DNA of 64,000 nucleotides from Dendrobium chrysotoxum (lineage: Eukaryota; Streptophyta; Magnoliopsida; Asparagales; Orchidaceae). Positions 47,717 to 58,174 of this stretch are shown piece by piece. The position numbers and the translations under genes are program-made. The stretch covers positions 7,254,001 through 7,318,000 of the forward strand of contig CM034315.1 of the NCBI GenBank assembly GCA_019925795.1, given 5' to 3'. Under the pieces are notes generated by a model. That model saw nothing but the letters and a program-made list of their open reading frames with translations. It was not told the origin of the DNA and did no database searches. Numbering within the stretch: position 1 is the stretch's first letter; every line of letters starts with the position of its first letter.

Positions 47717-48720
47717 TTTCAACCATCGTCGTACGATTACGATCTTTCTGACCTCCGTTGCCCGAATATGATTCTTCCTACCACCGTCTCCCAACTACAG
47801 TCTTTCTTACCGCCATCACCCTACTATGGTCTTTTCGACCTCCATCGCTCGCCAATTACTATCCTTCCGACCACCGTCACCCAACTACAGTTTTTCCGAC
47901 CACCGTCACCCAACTATGGTCTTTCCGACCTTCGCTGCCTACCAATTATTGTCCTTCCAACCACTATCGTCCGACTACGATCTTTTTGACCTTCGTTGCC
48001 CGTCGACTATGGTTCTTCTGACCACCATCACCCGACTATGATCTTTCCAACCTCCGTCGTCTGCCAACTACTGTCCTTCTGACCATCGTCACCCAACTGC
48101 AATCTTTTCGGATTTAAGGGGGGGGGGGGGGGGGGGGGTGCCCCCCTTGGCCCCCCTAAATCCGCCAATGCTTTCAACCATCGTCACCCGAATATGATTC
48201 TTCCTACCACCGTCTCCCAACTACGGTCTTTCTTACCACCATCACCCTACTATGGTCTTTTCGACCTCCATCGCTCGCCAATTACTATCCTTCCGACCAC
48301 CGTCACCCAACTACAGTTTTTCCGACCACCGTCACCCAACTATGGTCTTTCCGACCTTCGCTGCCTACCAATTATTGTCCTTCCAACCACTATCGCCCGA
48401 CTACGATCTTCTTGACCTTCGTTGCCCGTCGACTATGGTTCTTCTGACCACCATCACCCGACTATGGTCTTTCCAACCTCCGTCGCCCGCCAACTACTGT
48501 CCTCCTGACCATCATCACCCAACTGCAGTCTTTTCGACCTCCTTCTGACCACTGTCACCTGATTATGGTCTTTTCGACCCTTATCACCTACCAATTACAG
48601 TCATTCCGACCACCGTTGCCATACTACGGTCTTTTCGACCTCTATCGCCCACCAATTACAGTCCTTTTAACTATCGTTGTCCGACTACCAACTCTTCTAA
48701 CCTACATCGCTCGCCCAACC
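47717..48720 (+). repeat. 29-bp minisatellite, right part, with internal duplication
   Basis: It continues the array cut at 46966. Units such as CTACGGTCTTTCTTACC plus ACCATCACCC recur, some with an extra GCCAATTACT block. About 47660-48110 and 48111-48545 are tandem duplicates of each other. The second copy lacks exactly one 29-bp unit near its start and includes the last ~60 bp of the 750-bp transposon. A G21 run at 48118-48138 marks the junction. The array fades out at about 48720. Confidence 0.85.
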
Positions 48721-49186
48721 AAACAAACATGTCAACACTGATTATTCCAAATCCCACCATGTAATGCACTATATATGATACATATTTGTTACATCAAGCA
48801 TAGGCCTTCCCTCCAAGGATGGGCCTCATTTGTAATCATCTACAAACATTAGTGCATTCATTTAAATTGGGCCAGACCTTACAATTTTTTTCCCTTTTCA
48901 GGAGTTTTAATGTAAAAATTTTGATGTCCCTTATGAATGCTACATCCCTATCTTTCATCTGTTTGTGTGTTGGATCTTCATACAATACAAAGATGCTAAA
49001 ATTTATACTACTCTACCGCCGTGAATATTCGAGGATGCAACACATTTTTATCAATATTTAAACATCATTGAATAACTTAAATAACATAATTAATAATGAT
49101 AATTTTTATTAAAGTATATAAATATAATTATGTCTTATAATATATATTTAAATTTTTAGTATCAAATACATAATTAATCAGATTTA
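48721..49186. other. Anonymous AT-rich spacer
   Basis: No gene or mobile-element domain recognised on either strand. Confidence 0.55.
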
Positions 49187-49316
49187 GACTTCGTTTGGGA
49201 CGTCTTTCTTACTGTTTTCTGAAACAGCTTTATAGTACAAAAATTTCTAGTTCAAGAAACTTTTATACTAAAAAGCTGCTTTAAAAAATATTAAGAAAGC
49301 CATCCCAACCGAAATT
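49187..49316. mobile_element. Tourist-like MITE, copy 4 (130 bp)
   Basis: The left end GACTTCGTTTGGGACG matches the family. The right end has decayed to CATCCCAACCGAAATT. TTA flanks both sides (49184-49186 and 49317-49319), against TAA in copies 1 and 2, as expected for a TWA target preference. It has the same length as copy 1, which suggests they are close relatives. Confidence 0.72.
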
Positions 49317-49735
49317 TTATTTTAGGCTATAACTCAATAAAAAATTAATACATAAATTTGAACTTGATTTTAAAATATAAGTCATATTCATGCTCAGCGC
49401 TAACTTAAGAAAAAAAAATTAATAAATTTAAATAATATAATTCTCAACTCAATTTTATTCATTTAACACCCTATTTAAACAATTATTTATGTCAGCCACT
49501 CAACATGAAGATAAAAACATCACATGTAATAGTTTCTAAAATAAAATATGGAGTACTTAAGCCCAAAGTAATCATAACGTTTGTTTTTTGTTAAGATAAT
49601 CGCTTTCCACTTTACCCTTCACGTAGTTAACAGAAACAGCTTACTTTTCTAAAAATATCAATTTTGTAGAAAAACTATACGATATTAACACATTTTAGCA
49701 CTAATGGATGGATCAGAAGAGCGTGCTAGGGTTCT
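49317..49735. other. Promoter-side DNA of the RGG-box gene
   Basis: AT-rich, with no other feature. The transition to GC-rich sequence at about 49740 (GCCGCCGCCGCGCTGC) marks the likely start of the transcribed leader. I see no convincing TATA box at the right distance; ACTATACGA at 49675 is the nearest candidate. Confidence 0.4.
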
Positions 49736-49842
49736 ATCCACTTCGTTTTGTACTCTTGCCGCCGCCGCGCTGCTCAAAAACGGAACTTCTCTTCTCTCTC
49801 TATGCCAGTAAAGCTTATTTAGTTTCTGTACCGACAGGTTCG

Positions 49843-49884
49843 ATGGCGCTGATCCCGCCGGAAATTTGTTATTTTTTACACTGA
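49843..49884 (+). other. Upstream ORF in the leader of the RGG-box gene
   Basis: The ATG at 49843 reads MALIPPEICYFLH and stops at TGA, 51 bp before the main ATG. If the leader is transcribed from about 49740, a scanning ribosome would meet it first. A shorter uORF (ATGCCAGTAAAG..., 49802) precedes it but may be removed by splicing. Regulatory effect is inference. Confidence 0.35.
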
Positions 49885-49935
49885 AACAACCGCTTAGAGC
49901 TTCGTCGATCCCAGTATCATCTCTTTTTCATCCCG

Positions 49936-50845
49936 ATGGCTACTGCAAACTCCTTTGATATACTCGGAGATAGCGAAAATGACGATCTTTCTCTGCTGAT
50001 CGCCGCCCAGCAGAAGAAGCTCACAGCACCTTCTCAGGCGGCGCCTACTCCGGCTGCGGCGAAGCTCCCTTCGAAGCCGCTTCCTCCCGCGCAGGCCGGT
50101 GTGTATTATCTCTTTGCACTTAAAATCTTCTGTTTATGTTCTGATTTTGGGTTTTTTTTAATTCTGGTCTTGCAGTAAGGGAGTCACGGAGTAACGCGGC
50201 GCCAATACGCGAAGGAACTGGTCGAGGTGGGCCTGGGCGTGGTCGGGGTGGAAGAGGAGCTGGGATTGGTCAAAATAGGGACTTTGAAAACGGGAATCAT
50301 AGCAGATATGGTGGTGGTCGTGGTGGCTTCGCACCTGAAAATGGTGACGCTGGTAATCCTTCAGAAAGGGAACGAGGAAGCTCTGGTCAATACCGGGGAT
50401 CTTTCCGTGGCGGCCGGCGTGGTGGGTATGTGAGCGGGAGTGGGGAGGGCGGATTTGATCCTGAGCGTCCTCAAAGAAGAGTTTATGAGCGTAGGAGTGG
50501 AACTGGGATTGGGTATGAGATGAAAAGAGAGGGTGCCGGGCGTGGTAACTGGGGTACAGTCACTGATGAAGTTCATGCACAGTTAAGTTATCGTTGCTCT
50601 TTCTTGCTTTTATAATTGATTTGGTTTTGTTTGATGGTTTGTGAACTTGTTTGGTAATGTATAATGGTTTGCTGACTCTAGATGATGTGTGATTTGGTAG
50701 GGAGACTGAGGATGGAGTTACTCCTGATGTAAAGGTTGCTACTCCTGATAAACAAGTGGAACAAGACGATGGAAACTTAGCAGATGCAAGCAAGGATAAA
50801 AAGGAAGAAGCAGCCCGTGAAGCGGAGAAAGAACCAGAAGATAAT
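49936..50845 (+). CDS. RGGA/HABP4-type RNA-binding protein, 3'-truncated
   Basis: Three exons join in frame: 49936-50098, 50176-50581 and 50701-50845 (238 codons). Introns are GT...AG (GTGTGT/TTGCAG, GTTAAG/TTGGTAG). The N-terminus MATANSFDILGDSENDDL is the conserved Stm1-like start of the plant RGGA-D proteins. Exon 2 carries RGG boxes (GRGGPGRGRGGRGAG, GGGRGGF, FRGGRRGGY) and then RRVYERRSGTGIG and KREGAGRGNWGT, the start of the hyaluronan/mRNA-binding (HABP4/PAI-RBP1) domain. Exon 3 is acidic/charged and ends AEKEPEDN at a donor-like GTTTGT. Family members bind mRNA and ribosomes in the cytoplasm and perinuclear region. The expected next block (MTLEEYEK-like) and C-terminal RGG box are not seen anywhere downstream. 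Exons 1-3 have no stop or frameshift, so the loss looks recent. Family identity is firm; function is doubtful. Confidence 0.85.
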
Positions 50846-51741
50846 GTTTGTGCTTTTGGTTTGCATTTTCCTTGCATTTCTCATATAATTTTTTTTTTAA
50901 AATCAAGCTTGAATTTGTTCACTATAAGACTTACAGGAGGAAATAAGCAAGAAACTACTATAAGAGAACACCAGTAATTTTAGATGATTTTTCAAACATT
51001 GATATAGATTTTGAGTCCTATGTCAAGTCATTAATATATAAGTACCAATTTATTATCACTATTAGTCTTATCCTAACTATTTAGGGTTGGCATTGTAAAT
51101 CCTCATTTTCATTTATGTTTTTTAGTATTGATTGAGATGTTAAATGAATTCTTTGTAAATTATTTTGAAAAAATTCTATCCATGAAATTTTCAGTCACTC
51201 TATCTTCTTCCTAATCTGTTGAAATTAATTTTACAATTCATTTAATCAGCGTATTTTCTACTCTTTGTTGCACATATCAAAAACACTTAAGTTTATTTTT
51301 AATCACTTAAGCACCAACTGCCAACATTAATTCACTTATCATACATCTTTTTTTTTTTCTTCATTTTGGATTACTTTTCCATTTATTTGACACATTAGAA
51401 AATTTGTTTATTTGGTTAGTATTATGATTTGCTCTTGCCATGCATCTTCAATGCCATAATTGGTCAAACCTCGTGATTAGTGAGATGGATCACCAATTGA
51501 ACATTTTACACAGAGATCAAAGCTCCAAAAGTTGAACTGTTGTATCAAATGTTGATTATTATAGTAGGACAAGTATGACTTAAATTTGAATATTTTTTAG
51601 ATAAATTTCAATTTTAAATTTTAAATTCTAGATTAAGTTTCATTCCTTCTTGGGGTTTGTTTAGGAAGGATGAGGATGTTCCTTATTATTTGAAATTAAC
51701 TAAGAAGAAGATAAGTTTACATTTAAATTAATTCCTGAAAT
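50846..51741 (+). other. Sequence after exon 3, no further exon found
   Basis: It starts with a donor-like GTTTGT. If this is an intron, it has no visible 3' partner before the gypsy element at 51747. Candidate acceptors (for example TTACAG at 50931-50936 and TTGTTTAG at 51657-51664) do not open onto the conserved HABP4-family continuation. Confidence 0.5.
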
Positions 51742-51746
51742 AAAAG
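51742..51746. repeat. TSD of the gypsy element (left), AAAAG
   Basis: AAAAG, repeated at 58170-58174 on the far side of the element. Confidence 0.8.
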
Positions 51747-52679
51747 TAATGCAACCTAAAGTTCCTAAACCTTTTAGGAGAACACTATGTATGTAATCAT
51801 CACTTCCTTTCAATATAACTTAAACAAACACAAACTAATAGAGACTTAATAGAAAACAGATATGAGAAAATGATTAGGAAATCAAACAAAACAAACTAAA
51901 ACATGAAATATAAAATCGTCAGAACAATCATATTTGGTCACCTCACATGCAAATCTCGAAAATAAGGAATTGTGCTCTAAAGAAAGACAAACCAATAGTT
52001 CACCACAGAGATTATGATCTAACTCAAGTCATCGCTCCTTCAGAAAATACCAATAGAACTGGGCTCAACAGCACTTACCACTCTTAGAGAAAAAGATACA
52101 GGTGGAATGGAAACCGTGGAGAGAAGAGGTAGATAGAAGACCGAGACGAAATAGAAGAGGGAAGGTAGAGAAGATAGCTCGCAAGCTGTGAAACCAAACA
52201 CACTTCAATTTTTCTGTCCCAACACAAAGAAATCAGCCTCATTACATAGGAAAGAAGGGATCAAAGGCAATAAATAGGCCTTATAAATGAGCCACCTAAT
52301 CAACCAATAAAATACACCCAAAATAGCCACCATGAAGGGAAGTCAAATCTTCATTTATAGAAATCAGCAAGGAGCAAAAGATGAGCAGCCAGCAGCAAGG
52401 AAATCGAGCAACAGGGAATCCGAGCCATTAGGGAATCTGAGAACCATCAAGGAAACCAAAGGGCCTGCAACAGGGAAATCGAAGGGCCAGCAGCAGGGAA
52501 ATCGAGAGACAGAAAAAAAAAAACATGAGGAAGACTAAAGGAATGAAACAACCTAAGAGCACCAAACTCAAGCATAATCATGGGTTATTTTCCATCATAG
52601 GGTAATACAAATAAAAAAAAACATAGAGTCCAAAATATATAAAAATAAAAAAATAAAATAATAATTCTTGATTGCATCA
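51747..52679 (-). repeat. 3' LTR of the gypsy element (left end)
   Basis: 933 bp, homologous to 57208-58169. Its plus-strand left end reads TAATGCAACC where the partner has TGATGCAACC. It ends TTGCATCA. Confidence 0.9.
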
Positions 52680-52709
52680 ATTCTTTCATGGTGGAAGAAT
52701 CTCATCTCC

Positions 52710-53200
52710 TCATGAGAATGCCTCAATAACTCGCTGATAGATATTAGGACGACGAATCTGCGACTCTTCAGCTTCAATCCAAGAACAGTCAGTCAGAGGA
52801 CGTCCACTCCATCTAACAAAAAATTGTTGGTGCACTCCATGTCTAGTCTGAGTAGTACGGATATCCACGTCATCAATAAAATTATCACTGGTCTGAACTA
52901 GAGTAGTAAAGGGAAAAGTTTTTATGTCCATATAATCAGTTGGCTCTCCTTCATATATGATAAGATTGGCAACATTGAACACTGGAGAAGTCCCTATAGA
53001 AGGTGGAAGATCCAATAGATAAGCATTTGTTCCCAATCTTCGTAGAACCCGGAAAGGACCAAATTTCTTTCGGCTTAATTTGCCAAATGTGCCAATGGGA
53101 AGCGCTGTCGTCGAAAGTAAGCCATAACTAAATCTCCTTGAAAATAATACTCTCTCCGGTGTTTGTCAGCTATTGTTTTGTATTTAGCATTTGCCATACA
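52710..53200 (-). pseudogene. Gypsy integrase C-terminus and chromodomain
   Basis: The minus-strand frame 53036-52710 ends with RHGVHQQFFVRWSGRPLTDCSWIEAEE, a chromodomain-like fold with the VRWSG...SWI core. Upstream, LPIGTFGKLSRKKFGPFRVL and GTNAYLLDLP form the usual integrase-to-chromodomain linker. Chromodomains of this class are thought to steer integration to modified histones. Confidence 0.8.
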
Positions 53201-54240
53201 GAGTTTCGCTAGGACCTGATGTTGGATCGATTGAATATGATCAACAATTTCTATAGCCTCAGCACTGATTCTACCAGACATGGGTATTGAAGTTTGGTTT
53301 AAGATGTAGGGAATAGGTTGGCCATAAATAATTTCAAATGGGATTTTTCCAGTGGATCGGCTAAGGGAATTGTTATAAGCAAATTTGGCTTGGGGTAAAA
53401 TCAAATCTCATTGAGAAGGTCTTTCTCCAGCAAGACACCTAAGTAAATTTCCCAAACTTATGTTTACTACTTCAGTTTGGCCATTAGTTTGTGGATGATA
53501 TGCACTATTAAATTGAAGAGTAGTCCCTAATTTTGACCAAAGTGTTCTCCAAAAATGACTTAAGAACCTAGTATCCCTATCAGAGGTAAAAGTTCTAGGT
53601 ATGCCATGCAGTCTTACAATTAAAAAAAAATTAGCAATATGAGATACATTAGAGGTTTTCTTACAAGGGATGAAATGTGTCTTTTAGTTAAATCGATCAA
53701 TAACCACAAACACAGAATCAAACTTTCAAGCTGTTATAGATATCCTAAAATGAAGTCCATGGTGATATCTTCCTAAGGTTTATTTGGAATTGGGAGAGGA
53801 GTGTATAAGCCAATGTTTTGAGTTGATTCTTTGAATGATTGACATGTTTTACATTGTTTTACAAACTTTGTTATATATTTTCGCATGTGGGGCTAGTAAT
53901 ATATTCTTTAACTAAGGCTGTAGCCTTTCCTTGACCAAAATGTCCTCCTAATCCTCCACCATGAAGTTCTTGGATGAATTTTCACGTAAAGAGCTTTGGG
54001 TGATACAAAGTTTAGTTCCTTTAAACATAAATCCTTGTTCAATGGTTAATTGAGTAGTGGGGTCAATTCCAGAAGTACAACATGATTCCCAAATGGTTTT
54101 AAAGTCTAGGTCAGTGGCATAGCTATCTTTCAATGAATCAAGGGAAATCACAGTTGCATGAAGAGTTACCAATAAGTGGGCTTGTCTGCTTAATTCGTCC
54201 GTGACTTTATTCACAATTCCAGCTTTGTATTTAAGATGAA
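53201..54240 (-). pseudogene. Gypsy integrase core (decayed)
   Basis: On the minus strand, NKVTDELSRQAHLL ends RNase H. Next come the integrase core pieces FVVIDRFN, TSDRDTRFLSHFWRTLWSKLG, the NSAYHPQTNGQTEVVN block and then AKFAYNNSLSRSTGKIPFEIIYG. These carry the Asp and the H-P-Q-T-N-G-Q-T-E catalytic neighbourhood. Several stops break the frame, for example around 53405, 53690 and 53895. Confidence 0.85.
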
Positions 54241-55680
54241 ATGTATATTCTTATAAGAAAGATGTCCACTTAGCATGTATTCGATTCAAATTTTTTTGAG
54301 ATCCTACATATTATAGTGCTTCGTGATCAGAGTTTAGCACAAATTCCCTTTGAATAAGATAATATCTTCAGAATTTTAGGGCCTGAACAATCACATAGAA
54401 CTCAATATCATAAGTCGAATATCGAGATCGAGTATCATTGAGTTTTTCGCTAAAGCAAGCAACAGATCGACCCTTTTGCTCTAATGCCTACATGGGATGC
54501 ATCACAATCTACTTCAAACATCTTGTCAAAATCAGGTAACCTAAGAACAGTTGCTTAGCTCATTTTTATTTTAATCTGATGAAATGCTATTTCAGCTTCA
54601 GGGGTCCATCTAAAAGTTCCCTTTTTAAGAAAATCAGTGATGGGTGAAATCAAAGTACTAAAATTTTTCCTGAATCTTCGATAAAAAGAGGCTAATCCAT
54701 GAAATCCTATGACTTCACTAATAGTTTTCGGAGTCGGCCAACTTTGGATTACTTCAATTTTAATGGGGTCCACTTTAATACCTTCTACAAAGACAATATA
54801 TCCAAGGAAAGTCAAGCTATGAGTCATGAAAGAGCAGCTTTTTAAGTTGATGTATAAGCTTTGTTCTTTTAAAGCTTAGAGGACTTGTTTCACATGTTAA
54901 GATGATCATTGGGACAAGTGCTATAAATCAGGATGTCATTAAAGTAAACCACAACAAAATTTTCAATAAATGGACGTAAGATATGATTCATGGTTCGCAT
55001 AAATGTGCTAGGAGCATTTGATAGGTTAAAGGGCATGACTAGCCATTTGTAGAGTCATTTCTTAGTTTTAAAGGCTGTTTTCCACTCATCACCAGGTCGT
55101 ATTCAGATTTGATGATGTCTACTTTTCAAATCAATTTTAGAAAAAAAATTGGCACCACTAAGCATGTCATCAAGTCTTGGAATAGGAAATCTATACTCGA
55201 TGCTTATCTTATTTATAGCCCGACTGTCAACACACATCCTTCAAGTTTCATCTTTTTTGGGTGTTAGTAGGGCTAGGATGGCACATGGATGCTTGCTTTC
55301 TTTGATTAATCCTTTAGTTAAGAGTTCCATTACTTGTTTGCAGAGTTCTTCATGCTCAGTTGGACTCATACGATAGTGAGGTAAATGGGGTAAGTTGGCT
55401 TCAGGTACAAGATCAATATGATGTTGAATATCTCTTAGAGGAGGCAAGGAATTATGTCTTTATATTCGTTGATCAGAGATTGAATTTTTTCAAGATTTTT
55501 TTTTGTTTACTTCAGTCTCTTTTCCAACGACAAGATAGATCACTTCAGTATTTTTGAGTTCATTTGTATTGAGAAGCAGTTCAGGAGTGGGTGGCTTTGA
55601 GGTTGTTTGGATAGTTTTTGTTGGAGGATCAGAAATATTCTTTTGGGGATATAGGGTGAATACTTTGTTGCCTTGGGTCA
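54241..55680 (-). pseudogene. Gypsy reverse transcriptase and RNase H (decayed, FDDI changed)
   Basis: Minus-strand motifs are HYRMSPTEHEELCKQVMELL and IKESKHPCAILALLTPKKDET (55378-55241), then NFVVVYFNDILIY (about 54962-54924), LTFLGYIVFVEGIKVDP, WPTPKTISEVIGFHGLASFYRRF and FRWTPEAEIAFHQIK. At the catalytic box, the family consensus FDDI reads FNDI: the first Asp is replaced by Asn, which should kill polymerisation by itself. The change is consistent with a single C-to-T/G-to-A transition, the usual scar of methylated DNA. Confidence 0.85.
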
Positions 55681-57138
55681 AGGTGTAAATGTTTTTCTCT
55701 CCATTGTGAATGGTCTTATGATCATATTGTCAAGATCGTCCTAGTAGAATATGACATACTTCGAGTGGCATGATGTCAGATAATATTTGGTCTTTGTAAA
55801 ATTTTCCAATTGAAAGGTTGACAAGGCATTGCTGAGTGATAAGTACCTCTCCTCATTCCTTAAACCATAATATCTTGTAAGGCTTGGCAAGGGTTTTTGT
55901 TTTTAATTTCTGTTTATCCACCATGAGTTGTGACACAAAATTTCCTGAGCTACCACTATCAATCATGATGGTACATAATTTTCCTCCTATAGTACATGTG
56001 GTTCGAAAAATTTTTCATCTAAGCCTTTTATCTCCAACATTGGTTTTGGTGGTCAAGACCCGTCGGTTAACTTAGTAATGATCTCCTTGGTCACCTTCAA
56101 CATTAATTGTTTCCAACTCTTCCTCATTTTCTTCTTCGGATTCATCTTCTTCCACATTTTCATGATTATCTTCTTGTTCAATTTAGTTGGTTTTAGGCAT
56201 ATTATTTTTTCTACAGTCTGCTGAAAGATGACTATATAAACCACACTTATAACAAGGTCCAATTGGTTTTGTTCCAAATACTTCTTTTCCTTTTTCCTCT
56301 CCTTGAGTTTCATTAGGTTTTGGTTGAAGATTTGGATTCGAAGAAGTTGACCTTATGGCAGCTTGTGAAGTTTGAGTTTTACTTCCCAAAGATTGCTTAG
56401 GTTTGGTTGGATCAAAATTTTTATTGCTATTTCTTTGTTGTTGTTTTTCAATTTTCAATGCCATGCGATAGGCCTCATCAAGTTTGATTACGTGGTGAAG
56501 ATTTAGTTGATCTTGGATTGACCACTTGAGTCCAAATGACGTATCGAGTTATGGTTTGTTCCTCAGTTTCATTTAAATCATTTTTGGATTGCAGTTTGTA
56601 AAAATCTCCAGTGTATTCTTTTATAGATTGAGTTTTTTGGCGAATGTTTTTGTATTATTGGAATAAGGTTCGAGAATGACTAGAAGGCAAAAACTTTCCC
56701 CACATTTTCTTTTTCATTCTACCCCAGGTTTACATTTTCTCTTTGCCTCTCCTTATTCTGTTATTTTGAAGGGTTTTCCACCAAATTAACGCATGTCTAG
56801 TCAATTTCAAACTTGCAAACCTAACTTTTTTGTTTTATGGGATTTCTTTCCATTCAAAAAATTGATCTATTTTCTCAACCCATTTAAGGAATTGTTCAGG
56901 TTGTAATTTGCCATCAAATTCATTAACGTCGATTTTAATCCCATGATCCCATTGTCTATTGTTTCTGTTTTGGTTTCGTGGTGCTTCATCATTACTTTCA
57001 TTGTCTTGGCCATGAACATTGTTTACATTTAGAGCTTCCATGGTATTAGCCAATATTTCCAATTATTGTTGTAAATTAGCTATTTGTTGCCTAATCATTT
57101 GTTGCCAATCCGCTTGTTGATTATTTTGGCTGTCCATT
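55681..57138 (-). pseudogene. Gypsy gag and protease region (decayed)
   Basis: The minus-strand ATG at 57138 opens MDSQNNQQADWQQMIRQQIA. A stop follows, then EALNVNNVHGQDNE and IDVNEFDGKLQPEQFLKWVEKIDQFFEW, the gag capsid start. The zinc knuckle CYKCGLYSHLSADC (CX2CX4HX4C, about 56254-56213) lies in the 56464-56183 frame. The acidic linker and protease part follow, with SGSSGNFVSQL at about 55962-55930, where the catalytic D(S/T)G appears as a degenerate DSGSS. Confidence 0.8.
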
Positions 57139-57193
57139 TTTTATTTTTTTATTTTTAATAGAAAGGAAGACACACACACACGACAACCTAATG

Positions 57194-57204
57194 CTCTAAT
57201 ATCA
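57194..57204 (-). promoter_or_regulatory. Primer-binding site of the gypsy element
   Basis: On the minus strand the LTR is followed, after a short spacer, by TGATATTAGAGC. This differs from the initiator tRNA-Met complement TGGTATCAGAGC by two transitions. Confidence 0.65.
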
Positions 57205-57207
57205 AAT

Positions 57208-58169
57208 TGATGCAACCTAAAGTTCCTAAACCTTTTAGGAGAGCACTAGGTATGTAAATAATCACTTCCTTTCAATATAACTTAAACAAACACAAACTGA
57301 TAGAGACTTAATAGAAAATAAATATGAGAAAATGATTAGAAAATCAAACAAAACAAACTAAAACATGAAATATAAAACCCTCAGAACAACCGTATTTGGT
57401 CACGTCACATGCAAATCTCGAAAATAAGGAATGGTGCTCTAAGAAAGACAACCCAATAGTTCACCGCAGAGATTATGATCCAGCTCCAGCTCAATTCATC
57501 GCTCCTCTGACAAATACTAATATAATAGGGCTCAACAACACTTGTCACTCTTAGAGAAGAAAGATACAGGTGGAATGAAAACCGTGGAGAGAAGTAGATA
57601 AAAGACCGAGATGAAATGGAAGAGGGAAGGTAGAGAAGATAGCTTGCAAGCTATGAAAACCCGCAGGTTTACCAAGATCACACTTCAATTTTTTTGTCAT
57701 AACTCATAACACAAAGAAATCAGCCTCATTATATAGGGAAAGAAGGGGCTAAGGCAATGAATAGGCCTCATAAATGAGCCACCCAATCAGCCAATAAAAT
57801 ACACCTAAAACAACCACCAAGAAGGGAAGTCAAATCATCATTTATAAAAATCAGCAAGGAGCAAAAGATGAGCAGCCAGCAGCAAGGAAACCCAGACAAC
57901 AGGGAATCCGAGCTAGCAGGGAAATCAAGCTAGCAGGGAATTCGAGAACCAGCAGGGAAACCGAAGGGCCAGGGAAATCGAGAGCCAGAAAAAAAAACAT
58001 GAGGAAGACCAAAGGAATGAACAACCTAAGAGCATTAAACTCAAGCATGATCATGGGTTGTTTTTCATCATAGGATAATACAAATAAAAAAAATATAGAG
58101 TCCAAATTACATAGAGTCCAAAACGTATAAAAATAAAAAAATATAGAATAATAATTCTTGATTGCATCA
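57208..58169 (-). repeat. 5' LTR of the gypsy element (right end)
   Basis: 962 bp. Plus-strand ends are TGATGCAACC and GATTGCATCA. Followed by AAAAG at 58170-58174. Confidence 0.9.
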
Positions 58170-58174
58170 AAAAG

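Larger units (their letters stand above)
51747..58169 (-). mobile_element. Ty3/gypsy chromovirus-like retrotransposon, minus strand
   Basis: A 6.4-kb element with two long LTRs (51747-52679 and 57208-58169) and a perfect AAAAG target-site duplication. LTRs begin TGATGCAA (TAATGCAA in the left copy) and end TTGCATCA, an 8-bp inverted terminus. On the minus strand the order is primer-binding site, gag with zinc knuckle, protease region, reverse transcriptase, RNase H, integrase, chromodomain. Reverse transcriptase before integrase defines gypsy, and the chromodomain at the integrase C-terminus points to a chromovirus. The frame is broken by stops, and the polymerase active site is altered, so it is dead. 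It lies about 0.9 kb downstream of the truncated RGG-box gene. Confidence 0.92.

Noticed and set aside
47543..48548. Overlapping frames of 70-98 codons across the minisatellite, rich in Pro, Thr, Ser and Phe
   Set aside because: A 29-bp period cycles through all frames, so the open frames are an artefact of stop-poor units rather than a repeat protein.
46655..48720. CRISPR-like array
   Set aside because: Regular spacing, but the units are contiguous and diverged without unique spacers, in a plant nuclear context. It is a minisatellite.
50361..50877. Minus-strand frames over the RGG-box gene
   Set aside because: Antisense shadows of exons 2 and 3, which have correct splice sites and a recognisable family on the plus strand.
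52332..52538. 68-codon frame in the gypsy LTR (and its mate near 57850)
   Set aside because: It lies inside a non-coding LTR, is biased by CAGCAGGGAAATCGA-like internal repeats, and is not conserved as a frame in the second LTR.
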